This document shows positions 8,089-15,997 of a DNA stretch of 64,000 nucleotides, piece by piece. Made by a program: the position numbers and the translations under genes. Origin of the DNA: Clostridiales bacterium (lineage in GTDB: Bacteria > Bacillota > Clostridia > Christensenellales > Aristaeellaceae). Position 1 is the first letter of the stretch, and each line of letters starts with the position of its first letter. Under the pieces are notes generated by a model, which worked only from the letters and a program-made list of their open reading frames with translations, had not been told where the DNA came from and did no database searches. The DNA is taken from the NCBI GenBank assembly GCA_015056205.1, contig SVGS01000009.1, positions 38,338 through 102,337 of the forward strand. The letters run 5' to 3'.

Positions 8089-10752
8089 ATGGCAGCAGGC
8101 GGAGGAGCAAAAATCCGGCCGGACGATCTGGCGGATCACGGAAAAAGAATCTTTACCGTGACGGACTATGGGGTGACCGGCACAACCAGTCCTGTGGAAA
8201 ATACACGAATCATCAATGAACTGATTGCCCGGGCTTCCGAAAGCGGGGGCGGAACCGTCCTGATTCCGAAAGGAATATATGGGATATATACCCTTCGAAT
8301 GAGAAACGATGTGACACTGCATATGGAAACGGGCGCCGTGCTTCGCGCTGCCAGGCCGGGAGCGGAAGGGGGAAACTATGATGAACCGGAGGTTAACCTC
8401 TTTGCAGGCATTCAGGATCACGGGCACAGCTATCTGGCCAACAGCCTCATCTACGGAAGGGAGCTGCGCAGGATCGCGATTACGGGCAGCGGGGTACTGG
8501 ATGGCAGCAATTATCATACCCGGAAACCCGGTGAACCGCTCGAATACATTCTGAACCGGTGGGATCCGGCTTTTCCGGAAAAAAGATCGGAGAAGGGACA
8601 TACGGGGACCTGGTTCGGCAATAAAGGCATTGCGCTGGATAGCTGTGAAGGCATTGTGCTGACCGGCTTCACCTTCCTGATCGGCGGCCATTTCGCGCTG
8701 ATCCTGAGCGGCTGCAGGGATATCTGGATGGACCGGCTGCTGGTGGATACGGCGCGGGATGCACTGGATCTGGACGGAAGCCAGGATGTTACGCTGAGGC
8801 ACTCGGTTTTCAATTCCCTGAACGATGACGCCATCTGTCTGAAGGCATCCTTCGGGGCGAGGAAGTTCATGCCCGTGAGAAACATCCTGGTGGAGGACTG
8901 CAAGGTGACGGGCTTTGACGCGGGCAGCGTTTATGCCGGACAGTATACCCGGGACAAGCTGGCCGCCACGGACCGCTGCAAGCCCTGCGGGCGGGTGAAA
9001 TTCGGCACGGAAGCCAGCTGCGGCTGCGATCATGTTACCGTGAGAAGGGTGGAATTCATCCGCTCCCGGGGGATCTGTCTGGAATCCTGCGATACCGCGG
9101 ATATGCATGACATCCTGATTGAAGACTGCCGGATGACGGAGGTCAGTTCCTCTCCGGTCTTTATCCGGCTGGGGATCAGAAACCGGTTTCCCGTTACGGG
9201 AAACAGCGGAGAGGATACTCTGGGAACGGTTCGGAGCGATCCTGTGAACATCGGGGAGGAAAGGCCGGCGGAGGAAACGCAGGTCCGGCTGGATCACCGG
9301 GAATGGATTCTTCCCAGCGGAAAAGAATGGCCTGCGTATCCGGCCGCGGGGTATTTGCCCTCTGTCCGGAGGGACCGGACGGTCAGCGTGGACGGCGTCA
9401 GCGAATTTACAATCCCCCGGGAGAAAGATCCCTGCGAGATCAATCCCGCCAACTATGATACGGCCGTTGAAGACGGGAAGACGCTGTACTATGCGAAAAA
9501 ATGGGATCCGGAGAAGGGAGCCTACGTCCGGGATGCGCATCATCTCATTCCGGAAAGGGAACTGTCCCTGTATGCCAACGCTTTCGGGGCGGCTCCCGGA
9601 AACACCTCGGCAAGGGCCTGGAATATCACGATCCGAAACCTGAAGGTGCGGGACGCGGATCCCCGATATCCGATTCTGATCCAGGGCCTGACGGACAGCC
9701 CTGTCCGGAATGTCACACTTGAAAACATTGATGTGGAATACCGGGGCGGAATCACCCGGAAAATGGCGGAGGAGCAGCGTCAGCTGAATACCGTCTGGAA
9801 TTTTTCCCAGTTCGGGGCGCCGAGAGACCGGCAGATTCTTCCATGGCTGGTTAATACTTTTTTTACCAAAGATGAGGGACTGCTTCCGCGGGCGGACTGG
9901 GATCCGGAGAGCCGGCAGTGGGTTCCGGATCCCTACAATGTGCCGGAACTGGCGGAGGTATATCCGGAACCGTCGAACTACGGGATCCTTCCTGCCTACG
10001 GAGTATATGCCCGGCACGCGGAAGGCCTGCGGATGAAGAACGTGAACCTCTCGACGCAGGCGCCCGATGAACGGGATGCCGTTGTGCTGGACGATATCCG
10101 GGGTGCGGAGCTGACCGGCTTCCGGGACGGCGGGAATGTGACAACGGTCCGCAGCGCGTGGCGCAGACCCTCCGGCCTGGAGATGGTGCCGGACTATCCC
10201 TGCCACGAGGAGAGGGTGGAAGGCCTGAAAACAGACGGGACGGTGCGGATCCGTGAGATCACGCTTCCCGCGCCGGCCCCGGGAACGCCTCCGGATTCCC
10301 TGTATCCCTGGCCGACGGCGCCGGTTCCGGAGAACGGATACCGTTATGCTGAAAAGACGGAGCAGGTTCCGCTTCCCCGCTGCGTATACCGGCCGTATGT
10401 GATCTGGGAATGGGAGGAGGCCGGAAAACTCCGGCTCCGGGTCAGAGATCCCGCGGGGGACCGGCAGACGCAGGATGTGGATTCCGATTCCGGTGAAATC
10501 ATCCGGCAGGACGCGTTTGTTCCGCCGCAGCCGGTTTCCCTGTCTGTCGCTGCGGAACTGAAAAAGGGAGAGCGGAGCACTCCGCTGACCCTGATCCCGA
10601 TGGCGGGGGAGGACGGGCATGCATACTGTATTGAACTGTCGGAAGAGATGCCGGGAGACAGCGAAATTGAGATTACGGTTCATGACGGATTCCGCGCGGA
10701 AAAGCAGCTGATCCGGAAAAATGATCCTGAAAAAACCGCCGGACATTATTGA
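8089..10752 (+). CDS. Glycoside hydrolase family 28 (polygalacturonase-like), cytosolic
   Basis: 887 residues from ATG 8089, chosen for GGAGGAG ten nt upstream; ATG 8065 in the same frame lacks one. The N-terminal VTDYGVTG plus SGGGTVLIPKGIY is the standard entry of a GH28 parallel beta helix. Active-site regions follow: RDALDLDGS near residues 223-231 and NSLNDDAICLKAS near 242-254, with the paired Asp of GH28; a TEASCG segment corresponds to the G-HG loop. No signal peptide, so it should act on imported oligogalacturonides or related pectin fragments. It is unusually long: about 450 residues follow the catalytic core, with further helix repeats and a C-terminal beta domain. Probably works after the PL9 lyase at 3.5-6.0 kb. 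Confidence 0.85.
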   Translation: MAAGGGAKIRPDDLADHGKRIFTVTDYGVTGTTSPVENTRIINELIARASESGGGTVLIPKGIYGIYTLRMRNDVTLHMETGAVLRAARPGAEGGNYDEPEVNLFAGIQDHGHSYLANSLIYGRELRRIAITGSGVLDGSNYHTRKPGEPLEYILNRWDPAFPEKRSEKGHTGTWFGNKGIALDSCEGIVLTGFTFLIGGHFALILSGCRDIWMDRLLVDTARDALDLDGSQDVTLRHSVFNSLNDDAICLKASFGARKFMPVRNILVEDCKVTGFDAGSVYAGQYTRDKLAATDRCKPCGRVKFGTEASCGCDHVTVRRVEFIRSRGICLESCDTADMHDILIEDCRMTEVSSSPVFIRLGIRNRFPVTGNSGEDTLGTVRSDPVNIGEERPAEETQVRLDHREWILPSGKEWPAYPAAGYLPSVRRDRTVSVDGVSEFTIPREKDPCEINPANYDTAVEDGKTLYYAKKWDPEKGAYVRDAHHLIPERELSLYANAFGAAPGNTSARAWNITIRNLKVRDADPRYPILIQGLTDSPVRNVTLENIDVEYRGGITRKMAEEQRQLNTVWNFSQFGAPRDRQILPWLVNTFFTKDEGLLPRADWDPESRQWVPDPYNVPELAEVYPEPSNYGILPAYGVYARHAEGLRMKNVNLSTQAPDERDAVVLDDIRGAELTGFRDGGNVTTVRSAWRRPSGLEMVPDYPCHEERVEGLKTDGTVRIREITLPAPAPGTPPDSLYPWPTAPVPENGYRYAEKTEQVPLPRCVYRPYVIWEWEEAGKLRLRVRDPAGDRQTQDVDSDSGEIIRQDAFVPPQPVSLSVAAELKKGERSTPLTLIPMAGEDGHAYCIELSEEMPGDSEIEITVHDGFRAEKQLIRKNDPEKTAGHY

Positions 10753-10776
10753 CAGGAGTGTTTCCTTCCGCAGCAT

Positions 10777-10799
10777 CCCGGCTATGCCGGGCTTTTTTT
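10777..10799 (+). terminator. Intrinsic terminator of the GH28 gene
   Basis: CCCGGC-TAT-GCCGGG stem-loop followed by C and seven T, 25 bp after the stop. Confidence 0.85.
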
Positions 10800-10862
10800 A
10801 CGTACCGGGCATGGTACGGTTCTGTTCAGGGAATCTTTGGCCGGGTTTCTGCTTCCTTTTCA

Positions 10863-10891
10863 TTGACGGAAAAGAGACCGGTTGTTACAAT
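10863..10891 (+). promoter_or_regulatory. Near-consensus promoter with no gene behind it
   Basis: TTGACG, exactly 17 nt, TACAAT. The next annotated gene starts 500 bp away, beyond two hairpins, so this promoter most likely makes the short RNA below. Confidence 0.75.
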
Positions 10892-10897
10892 AAAATC

Positions 10898-10970
10898 AGA
10901 AAGAAAAAAAGATCCCGCAGGACAATGTCATTAAGATAAGCGGAGTTTCGGCTCCGCTTTCTTAATTGTC
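10898..10970 (+). ncRNA. Candidate small RNA with micro-ORF and long hairpin
   Basis: From the predicted start near 10898 the transcript would hold AGGACA-ATG-TCA-TTA-AGA-TAA (a four-codon ORF with a Shine-Dalgarno-like AGGA), then a long hairpin: GACA...ATTAAG...AAGCGGAG, loop TTTCGG, CTCCGCTT...CTTAAT...TGTC (10921-10970). The U-tract after the inner stem is weak (TTTCTTAATT). No known RNA family is recognised. Confidence 0.4.
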
Positions 10971-11016
10971 CGAGAATGGTCCCCAAATACGTTAAGTTAG
11001 GGATCAGCACAGAAGA

Positions 11017-11042
11017 AATCCCGTTCCAATCGGAGCGGGATT
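11017..11042. terminator. Hairpin, possible terminator
   Basis: 11-bp stem AATCCCGTTCC / GGAGCGGGATT with one G-T pair and 4-nt loop, followed by AGCTTTTATA. The rest of 11043-11407 shows no supported gene, only the upstream region of the MATE gene (TGATATAGT at about 11370). Confidence 0.5.
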
Positions 11043-11407
11043 AGCTTTTATACGGCATATAGCTGAAATTTGAATATGGCGAACAGGCATCCCATTCCTC
11101 CTGTTAAGACCCGTGGCTTCCCAGTGCTCCCTATGGGGATTAAGGGCTGTTCATAATTTTTTTGACACAGGCGGAATAAAATCCTGCCCCCTCTTCGCGG
11201 CCTCCGGGATATTTTATGGTTTTCAGGGCAGCCGATGACAGGCCGGCCGTTATCATGCGGGTGCGGAAGCCGTCCGCCCCGATCCATTCAAAGAAAGTCA
11301 CGGAAGAGCGATGGCCCGATCTTTTCGCGGAATGCAAAAAAGCGATATGGAAAAATATGCAAGGCTGTGATATAGTTACTTATAGATTGAAAGACGGAGT
11401 GGGGTTC

Positions 11408-13189
11408 ATGCAAGCGAACAAAGGATCTTCTGAGTACCGCCTGTTGTCCGGACTTTTCTTCAAACTTCTGCCATACCATGTTTTGCTGCTCGCGATTTCC
11501 GCCATCAACGGAATCGTGGACAGTGTATACGCCAGCAATGTGATCGGGAAGAGCGCCATGACCGCGATCGGTCTGTTCAGCCCGTTCAATCATTTTCTGT
11601 ATGCGGCGAGTATGCTGTTTGTCAGCGGGACGCAGATGCTTTACGGCCGCTATCTCGCGAAGGACCGGCAGAATATCAACGGTCTGCTCAGCGTCAACCT
11701 GGTGGTTTCCGGCGGGCTGGCGGTGCTTTCCGCCCTGCTGATGGTGGTCGCCGCAATGACCGGGGCGACGAGAGTTTTCATCAGTAAGGATCCGGATCTG
11801 CAGATGCTGAATGACTATATCTTCGGGCAGGCGATCGGCATTCCGGCTCTGGTGCTGGGGCAGCAGCTCTTCTCCTTCCTTTCGCTCGAAAACCAGAGAA
11901 AGCTGACCATGGTGGCCAGCATTGCCTGCCTGGCGGTCAACACGCTGTTTGACCATCTCTTCATCGTCGTTTTCCGGATGGGGACTTTCGGCCTGGGACT
12001 CAGTACCTCCATCTCTTTCCTGGTGTTTCTCGGAATTCAGGCCTCCTTCTATATCAGGGGAAAATCCGAATGGAAGCTTTCCCTGCGCGGATGCCGATGG
12101 GTGGATGCCGGGAAGATTGTCACACTGGGATATCCCGGCGCGCTTTCCCGGTTTGTGGAAATGTTCCGCTGCCTGATCGTAAACGCGCTGGTGCTGGCGT
12201 ACATCGGGAGTGACGGTATGTCCTCCTTTGCCGCATCCAATTCGGTGCTGGCGGTGATCTGGGCGGTTCCGTTCGGCATGGTTGCCGTTTCCAGAATGCT
12301 GTTCAGTATCAGTATCGGCGAGGAAGACCGCCGGTCTCTGGTGACTGTTTTCAGAATCGTGCTGACCAGAGGCATGGCCATGATGGCGCTGATCGTCGCG
12401 GCACTGATCTTCCTGGCGGAACCGCTGACCCAGATGTTCTATCAGGATCCTTCTGATCCGGTTTACCGGATGACGGTGATGGGATTCCGGATGCTGCCTC
12501 TGTGCATGCCGCTGGCTGTTATCAGCCTTGATTTCGCAGCCTATGCCCAGACAGCGGAGAAGAAAGTCCTGTCTACGGTGCTGCCGGTGGTGGACGGAAT
12601 GGTCGGCGTGACGCTGTGCAGCCTGATCCTGATTCCGTCGATGAAGAGAATGAGTGCCCTTTATCTTGCCAATATTCTGAACGGCGTGATCTGTCTGGCC
12701 GTGATTGTGATCAGCGCCTGGATTCACCGGAAAGAGTTTCCGAACACATTTGAAGAATGTCTGGACATTCCGGACGATATCGGCGTGGGCGAGGAAGACC
12801 GGATTGACATCAGCGTAACGAAAATTGAAGAGGTTATGGCTGTTTCCCGGCAGATCACAGCCTTCTGCAAAGAGCACGGCGTGGATTCCCGCAGGGGCTA
12901 TTTCGCAGGCCTCTGCATGGAGGAGATGGCCGGCAATGTGGTGGAACACGGGTTTAAAAGCGATGATAAGGCCCATTCCGCGGATATCCGTGTGGTTCTG
13001 AAAGGAAATGAAATTATCCTTCGGATCCGGGATAACTGCAAGGGATTCGATCCCGCCATCCTGTACGCGAAGGCGACGGATGAAGAGGATGCGGGAAAGA
13101 ATGTCGGTATCAAACTGGTATACCGTATCGCAAAGGATGTCAGCTATCAGAACCTGCTGGGGATGAATGTGCTGACGATGCGGATCTGA
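11408..13189 (+). CDS. MATE-family transporter fused to an anti-sigma-type HATPase domain
   Basis: 593 residues from ATG 11408 (GGAG 8 nt upstream, TGATATAGT extended -10 before it). Residues about 10-440 form 12 membrane segments of a MATE (NorM/DinF-like) cation-coupled exporter. Residues about 455-593 form a soluble RsbW/SpoIIAB-like ATPase domain: N-box EEMAGNVVEHGF, then IRDNCKGFDPA (G1-like box) and GKNVGIKLVYRIA. Free-standing members of that ATPase family bind anti-anti-sigma or sigma factors. The fusion suggests that transport is coupled to, or sensed by, a regulatory ATPase in the cytoplasm. The substrate is unknown. No sigma factor or partner gene is adjacent. Confidence 0.88.
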   Translation: MQANKGSSEYRLLSGLFFKLLPYHVLLLAISAINGIVDSVYASNVIGKSAMTAIGLFSPFNHFLYAASMLFVSGTQMLYGRYLAKDRQNINGLLSVNLVVSGGLAVLSALLMVVAAMTGATRVFISKDPDLQMLNDYIFGQAIGIPALVLGQQLFSFLSLENQRKLTMVASIACLAVNTLFDHLFIVVFRMGTFGLGLSTSISFLVFLGIQASFYIRGKSEWKLSLRGCRWVDAGKIVTLGYPGALSRFVEMFRCLIVNALVLAYIGSDGMSSFAASNSVLAVIWAVPFGMVAVSRMLFSISIGEEDRRSLVTVFRIVLTRGMAMMALIVAALIFLAEPLTQMFYQDPSDPVYRMTVMGFRMLPLCMPLAVISLDFAAYAQTAEKKVLSTVLPVVDGMVGVTLCSLILIPSMKRMSALYLANILNGVICLAVIVISAWIHRKEFPNTFEECLDIPDDIGVGEEDRIDISVTKIEEVMAVSRQITAFCKEHGVDSRRGYFAGLCMEEMAGNVVEHGFKSDDKAHSADIRVVLKGNEIILRIRDNCKGFDPAILYAKATDEEDAGKNVGIKLVYRIAKDVSYQNLLGMNVLTMRI

Positions 13190-13275
13190 CCGGTCTTGCC
13201 AACCGCAAGCGCGGAATGGAGCATCTGACAGTCTGCCGGCTTCCGCGGTAATGCCCGGAACGGAGAACAGCAAAT

Positions 13276-13728
13276 TCAGTCAGTCACGGTCAGCTTATCC
13301 AGGGAGTATCCCTGCTGATAGCGCTGCATATACACTTCCGTACAGCGTTTGCAGCGCGCGAACTGCCGGGAAGCGCCTTCCACGTCGCAATATACTTTCC
13401 AGATCCCGGAAAGCTTGCATGCATGCTTCCGATGGATAAATCCGTCCACGTCTGCCGGCGGATAACCAAGGAACAATCCGACTTCATGCGGGAAATCCTG
13501 TCCATCGCGAAGCCGCACGATCAGCTGGGCGATGCAGCTGTTCGGATTTCCGCATGCATATCCGCATTCGGTCAGAAGCTTTAAAGCAAGATCATTCCGG
13601 AGATCCTGTTCCAGCATTTTCGGACGGTAGAAATAGACCAGCGCCCGGTCGTCGCCCCAGCGCAGGGGAAGGACACAACCCCCCTTGTGCCGAAGAACCT
13701 GATTCAGCCTTCTCAGCTCCGATGTCAT
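13276..13728 (-). CDS. DUF3793 family protein
   Basis: 150 residues from ATG 13728 (AGGAAAG upstream). FPHEVGLFLGYPPADVDGFIH and the later WKVYCDVEGASRQFARCKRCTEVY are the hallmark segments of DUF3793, a small clostridial family often rich in Cys and near metal or redox genes. Family members usually carry an extra 30-40 N-terminal residues with a CxxTLAxIKxxNLF motif; here an in-frame TGA lies upstream, so this copy is short or N-terminally truncated. Function unknown. Confidence 0.8.
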   Translation of the reverse strand: MTSELRRLNQVLRHKGGCVLPLRWGDDRALVYFYRPKMLEQDLRNDLALKLLTECGYACGNPNSCIAQLIVRLRDGQDFPHEVGLFLGYPPADVDGFIHRKHACKLSGIWKVYCDVEGASRQFARCKRCTEVYMQRYQQGYSLDKLTVTD

Positions 13729-13899
13729 TTCTTTCCTGCTGCTGAACCGGTTCAACCTCCCGCCGCCCGGCCGGGCTCACTTTGAATGAAACACTGCAAA
13801 CAAAACTCAGTTTCTGTTTCGGATTGAGAAAGGAACCCCTGACGTGAACGGTCCGGGAGTCAACGGCTGTTTTCCTCCGGATCACACACAAATCCGCTA

Positions 13900-13928
13900 T
13901 TCATTTCAGCACGGAACTATGATATAAT
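13900..13928 (+). promoter_or_regulatory. Promoter and palindromic leader of the PTS operon
   Basis: TTCATT, 17 nt, TATAAT with extended TG. Just downstream ATACCGGTATAG and ATCGATA...TATCGA form nested inverted repeats (13927-13976) that may be an operator or RNA hairpin. A 27-codon frame (ATG 14008) lies in the leader. The rest of 13756-14116 holds no other supported gene. Confidence 0.65.
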
Positions 13929-14116
13929 ACCGGTATAGAATCGATAACCAGGGAAAAGCTATCGAACCGGTATAAGGAACATCCCGGGAGCGGGAAGAGT
14001 CGGTTTCATGCGAAAACGATCATTCGGATCATATCAGGCATCGGCCGCCGGCATGGGCTCAGCCCGCTGGGCGGCGTGGACAAACGGCTGAATAACGGAT
14101 GAGGAAGGTCGGGAAA

Positions 14117-15997
14117 ATGAAATATCTTCAAAAGCTGGGAAAGGCGTTGATGCTGCCGGTGTCGGTCATGCCGATCTGCGGGCTGCTGATGGGACTGGGA
14201 TACTGCCTGTGCCCGGCGGCGATGCAGGGCGGGGAGATCGCCGGGATCTGGGCGGAAATCGGTTATTTTCTGATCCGGGCCGGAGGCGCGCTGATTGATC
14301 ACATCGCCTGGCTGTTCGCCATCGGGGTCGGGATCGGTATGTCTGAAAACAATGACGGAACGGGCGCAATCGCGGCGCTGGTTTCCTGGCTGATGATCAT
14401 TACGCTGCTGAATGTGGAAACGGTGAAAACCCTGATCCCTTCCGCGGCAGAGGACAGCAGCCGGATTCTGGCGTTCACCAGGATTGAAAACCCGTTCATC
14501 GGCATTCTTTCGGGGATCATCGGTTCTGTATGTTATAACCGCTTCCACGGGACAAAGCTGCCGGACTGGCTGTCATTTTTCAGCGGAAAGCGGGCGGTGG
14601 CGATTGTCGCGGGGCTTGCGTCCGTCGTCATCGCTTTTGCGCTCCTGCTGATCTGGCCGCTGCTTTTCTCCGGCCTGACTGCCCTCGGACGCGGTATTGA
14701 ACAGCTTGGACCGGCGGGCGCAGGGCTTTACGCGTTCCTGAACCGTCTGCTGATCCCCTTCGGCCTGCATCACGCACTCAACAACGTGTTCTGGTTCGAT
14801 ACAATCGGCCTGGGGGATCTGACGCATTTCTGGGCAGGGGAGACCAGCGCGGATGTGACATGGTCCCTGGGAATGTACATGTCCGGATTCTTCCCCTGCA
14901 TGATGTTCGGCGTTCCGGGCGCGGCGCTGGCAATGCTCCGGAGCGCAAAACCGGAACGGAAGAAAGCCGCTGCCGGCATTCTGCTGTCCAGCGCGCTGTG
15001 CGCTTTTGTATGCGGAGTAACGGAACCTTTTGAGTTTGCCTTCATGTTCCTTGCGCCGGCCCTTTACGCGGTGTATGCCCTGCTGTACGGTATCATTTCC
15101 TTTGTCACGGTGGTTTCCGGGTTCCGGGGCGGCTTCAGCTTTTCCGCCGGCGTAACGGATCTGTTTTTCTCCTCGACGCTGCCGGCGGCCGCGAAAACCT
15201 GGCTGATCATACCGCTGGGGCTTCTGTCCTTCGCCCTTTTCTACGGTATATTCCGTTTCATGATCGTGAAATGGAATATGAAAACACCGGGGCGTGAGGA
15301 TGCTGCGCCGGCGGAAACGGGCGCGGCGGTGACCGGAAATCCGGATGGTAAATATGCCGATATGGCGAGGATCATTCTCCGGGGGCTGGGAGGCCCGGAA
15401 AATATACTGTCCATCGACAACTGCATTACCCGGCTGCGGCTGGAAATCAGGGATATGAGCAGAGTGGACGAAAGCGTGATCCGCTCGTCCGGCGCGGCCG
15501 GCGTGATCCGCCCCGGCAAAAACGCCCTGCAGATCGTAATCGGCACCACGGTACAGTTTGTGGCAGATGAGCTGAAGCAGCTGTGCGGGCCGCAGGCTGC
15601 GGTCCCGGCGCCCGGGCAAAACGGCGGAGAAAAAACAAACGATGGACCGAAGCAGGCTGTTCCGGCACCGGCTTCCGGAACATACCGAAGGGTCACCCCG
15701 CAGGATCTGATCTTCGGCCTGCCGGCCGTATTTCCGGACGGAGACAGCTTTGACTATGTCATCACGGAACAAACCGGGATTCATGCCCGGCCGGCGGGCG
15801 AAATCGTCAAAATAGTCAAACAGTATGACTGTAAAGTAACTGCGGAAGCCGGAGGGAAAACCGTCGCCGCGGACAGCGTGATCGAACTGATGTCCCTGGG
15901 CGCGGCGGAAGGCACCCGGATTACGTTCCGGGCATCCGGTCCGGATGGCCCCCAGGCGCTTGCGGCGCTCTATCAATATGTGAAGGAGAAACTCTGA
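14117..15997 (+). CDS. PTS transporter EIIC-EIIB-HPr fusion (NagE-like)
   Basis: 626 residues from ATG 14117 (AGGAAGG upstream). Residues 1-395 are the EIIC membrane domain, closest in text to N-acetylglucosamine permeases (LLIPFGLHHALNNVFWFD, FMSGFFP-like MSGFFPCMMFGVPGAALAM, KTPGRED at its end). Residues about 415-495 are EIIB with phosphorylated Cys436 in IDNCITRLRLE. Residues about 545-626 are an HPr domain with His556 in TGIHARPAGE and a Ser in DSVIELMSLG, where the regulatory serine of HPr lies. The stop overlaps the next start (TGATG). It should import and phosphorylate an amino sugar or glucose-type sugar, with phosphate passing HPr to EIIA to EIIB through the partner protein. Confidence 0.92.
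   Translation: MKYLQKLGKALMLPVSVMPICGLLMGLGYCLCPAAMQGGEIAGIWAEIGYFLIRAGGALIDHIAWLFAIGVGIGMSENNDGTGAIAALVSWLMIITLLNVETVKTLIPSAAEDSSRILAFTRIENPFIGILSGIIGSVCYNRFHGTKLPDWLSFFSGKRAVAIVAGLASVVIAFALLLIWPLLFSGLTALGRGIEQLGPAGAGLYAFLNRLLIPFGLHHALNNVFWFDTIGLGDLTHFWAGETSADVTWSLGMYMSGFFPCMMFGVPGAALAMLRSAKPERKKAAAGILLSSALCAFVCGVTEPFEFAFMFLAPALYAVYALLYGIISFVTVVSGFRGGFSFSAGVTDLFFSSTLPAAAKTWLIIPLGLLSFALFYGIFRFMIVKWNMKTPGREDAAPAETGAAVTGNPDGKYADMARIILRGLGGPENILSIDNCITRLRLEIRDMSRVDESVIRSSGAAGVIRPGKNALQIVIGTTVQFVADELKQLCGPQAAVPAPGQNGGEKTNDGPKQAVPAPASGTYRRVTPQDLIFGLPAVFPDGDSFDYVITEQTGIHARPAGEIVKIVKQYDCKVTAEAGGKTVAADSVIELMSLGAAEGTRITFRASGPDGPQALAALYQYVKEKL

Noticed and set aside
7888..10776. 962-codon minus-strand open frame opposite GH28
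   Set aside because: Shadow of a real gene; the plus strand has the GH28 motifs, promoter and terminator.
11048..11337. Minus-strand frames upstream of the MATE gene (text like EWIGADGFRTR) and a possible tRNA behind them
   Set aside because: I checked for a tRNA because such text often arises from antisense tRNA, but no cloverleaf with a GGTTCRA T-loop could be formed; no coding support either.
11288..13273. 661-codon minus-strand open frame opposite the MATE fusion
   Set aside because: His/Gln-rich antisense shadow without start signals.
14008..14091. 27-codon frame in the PTS leader as a leader peptide
   Set aside because: Possible, but its ribosome site is weak and the composition unremarkable; not strong enough to list as a gene.
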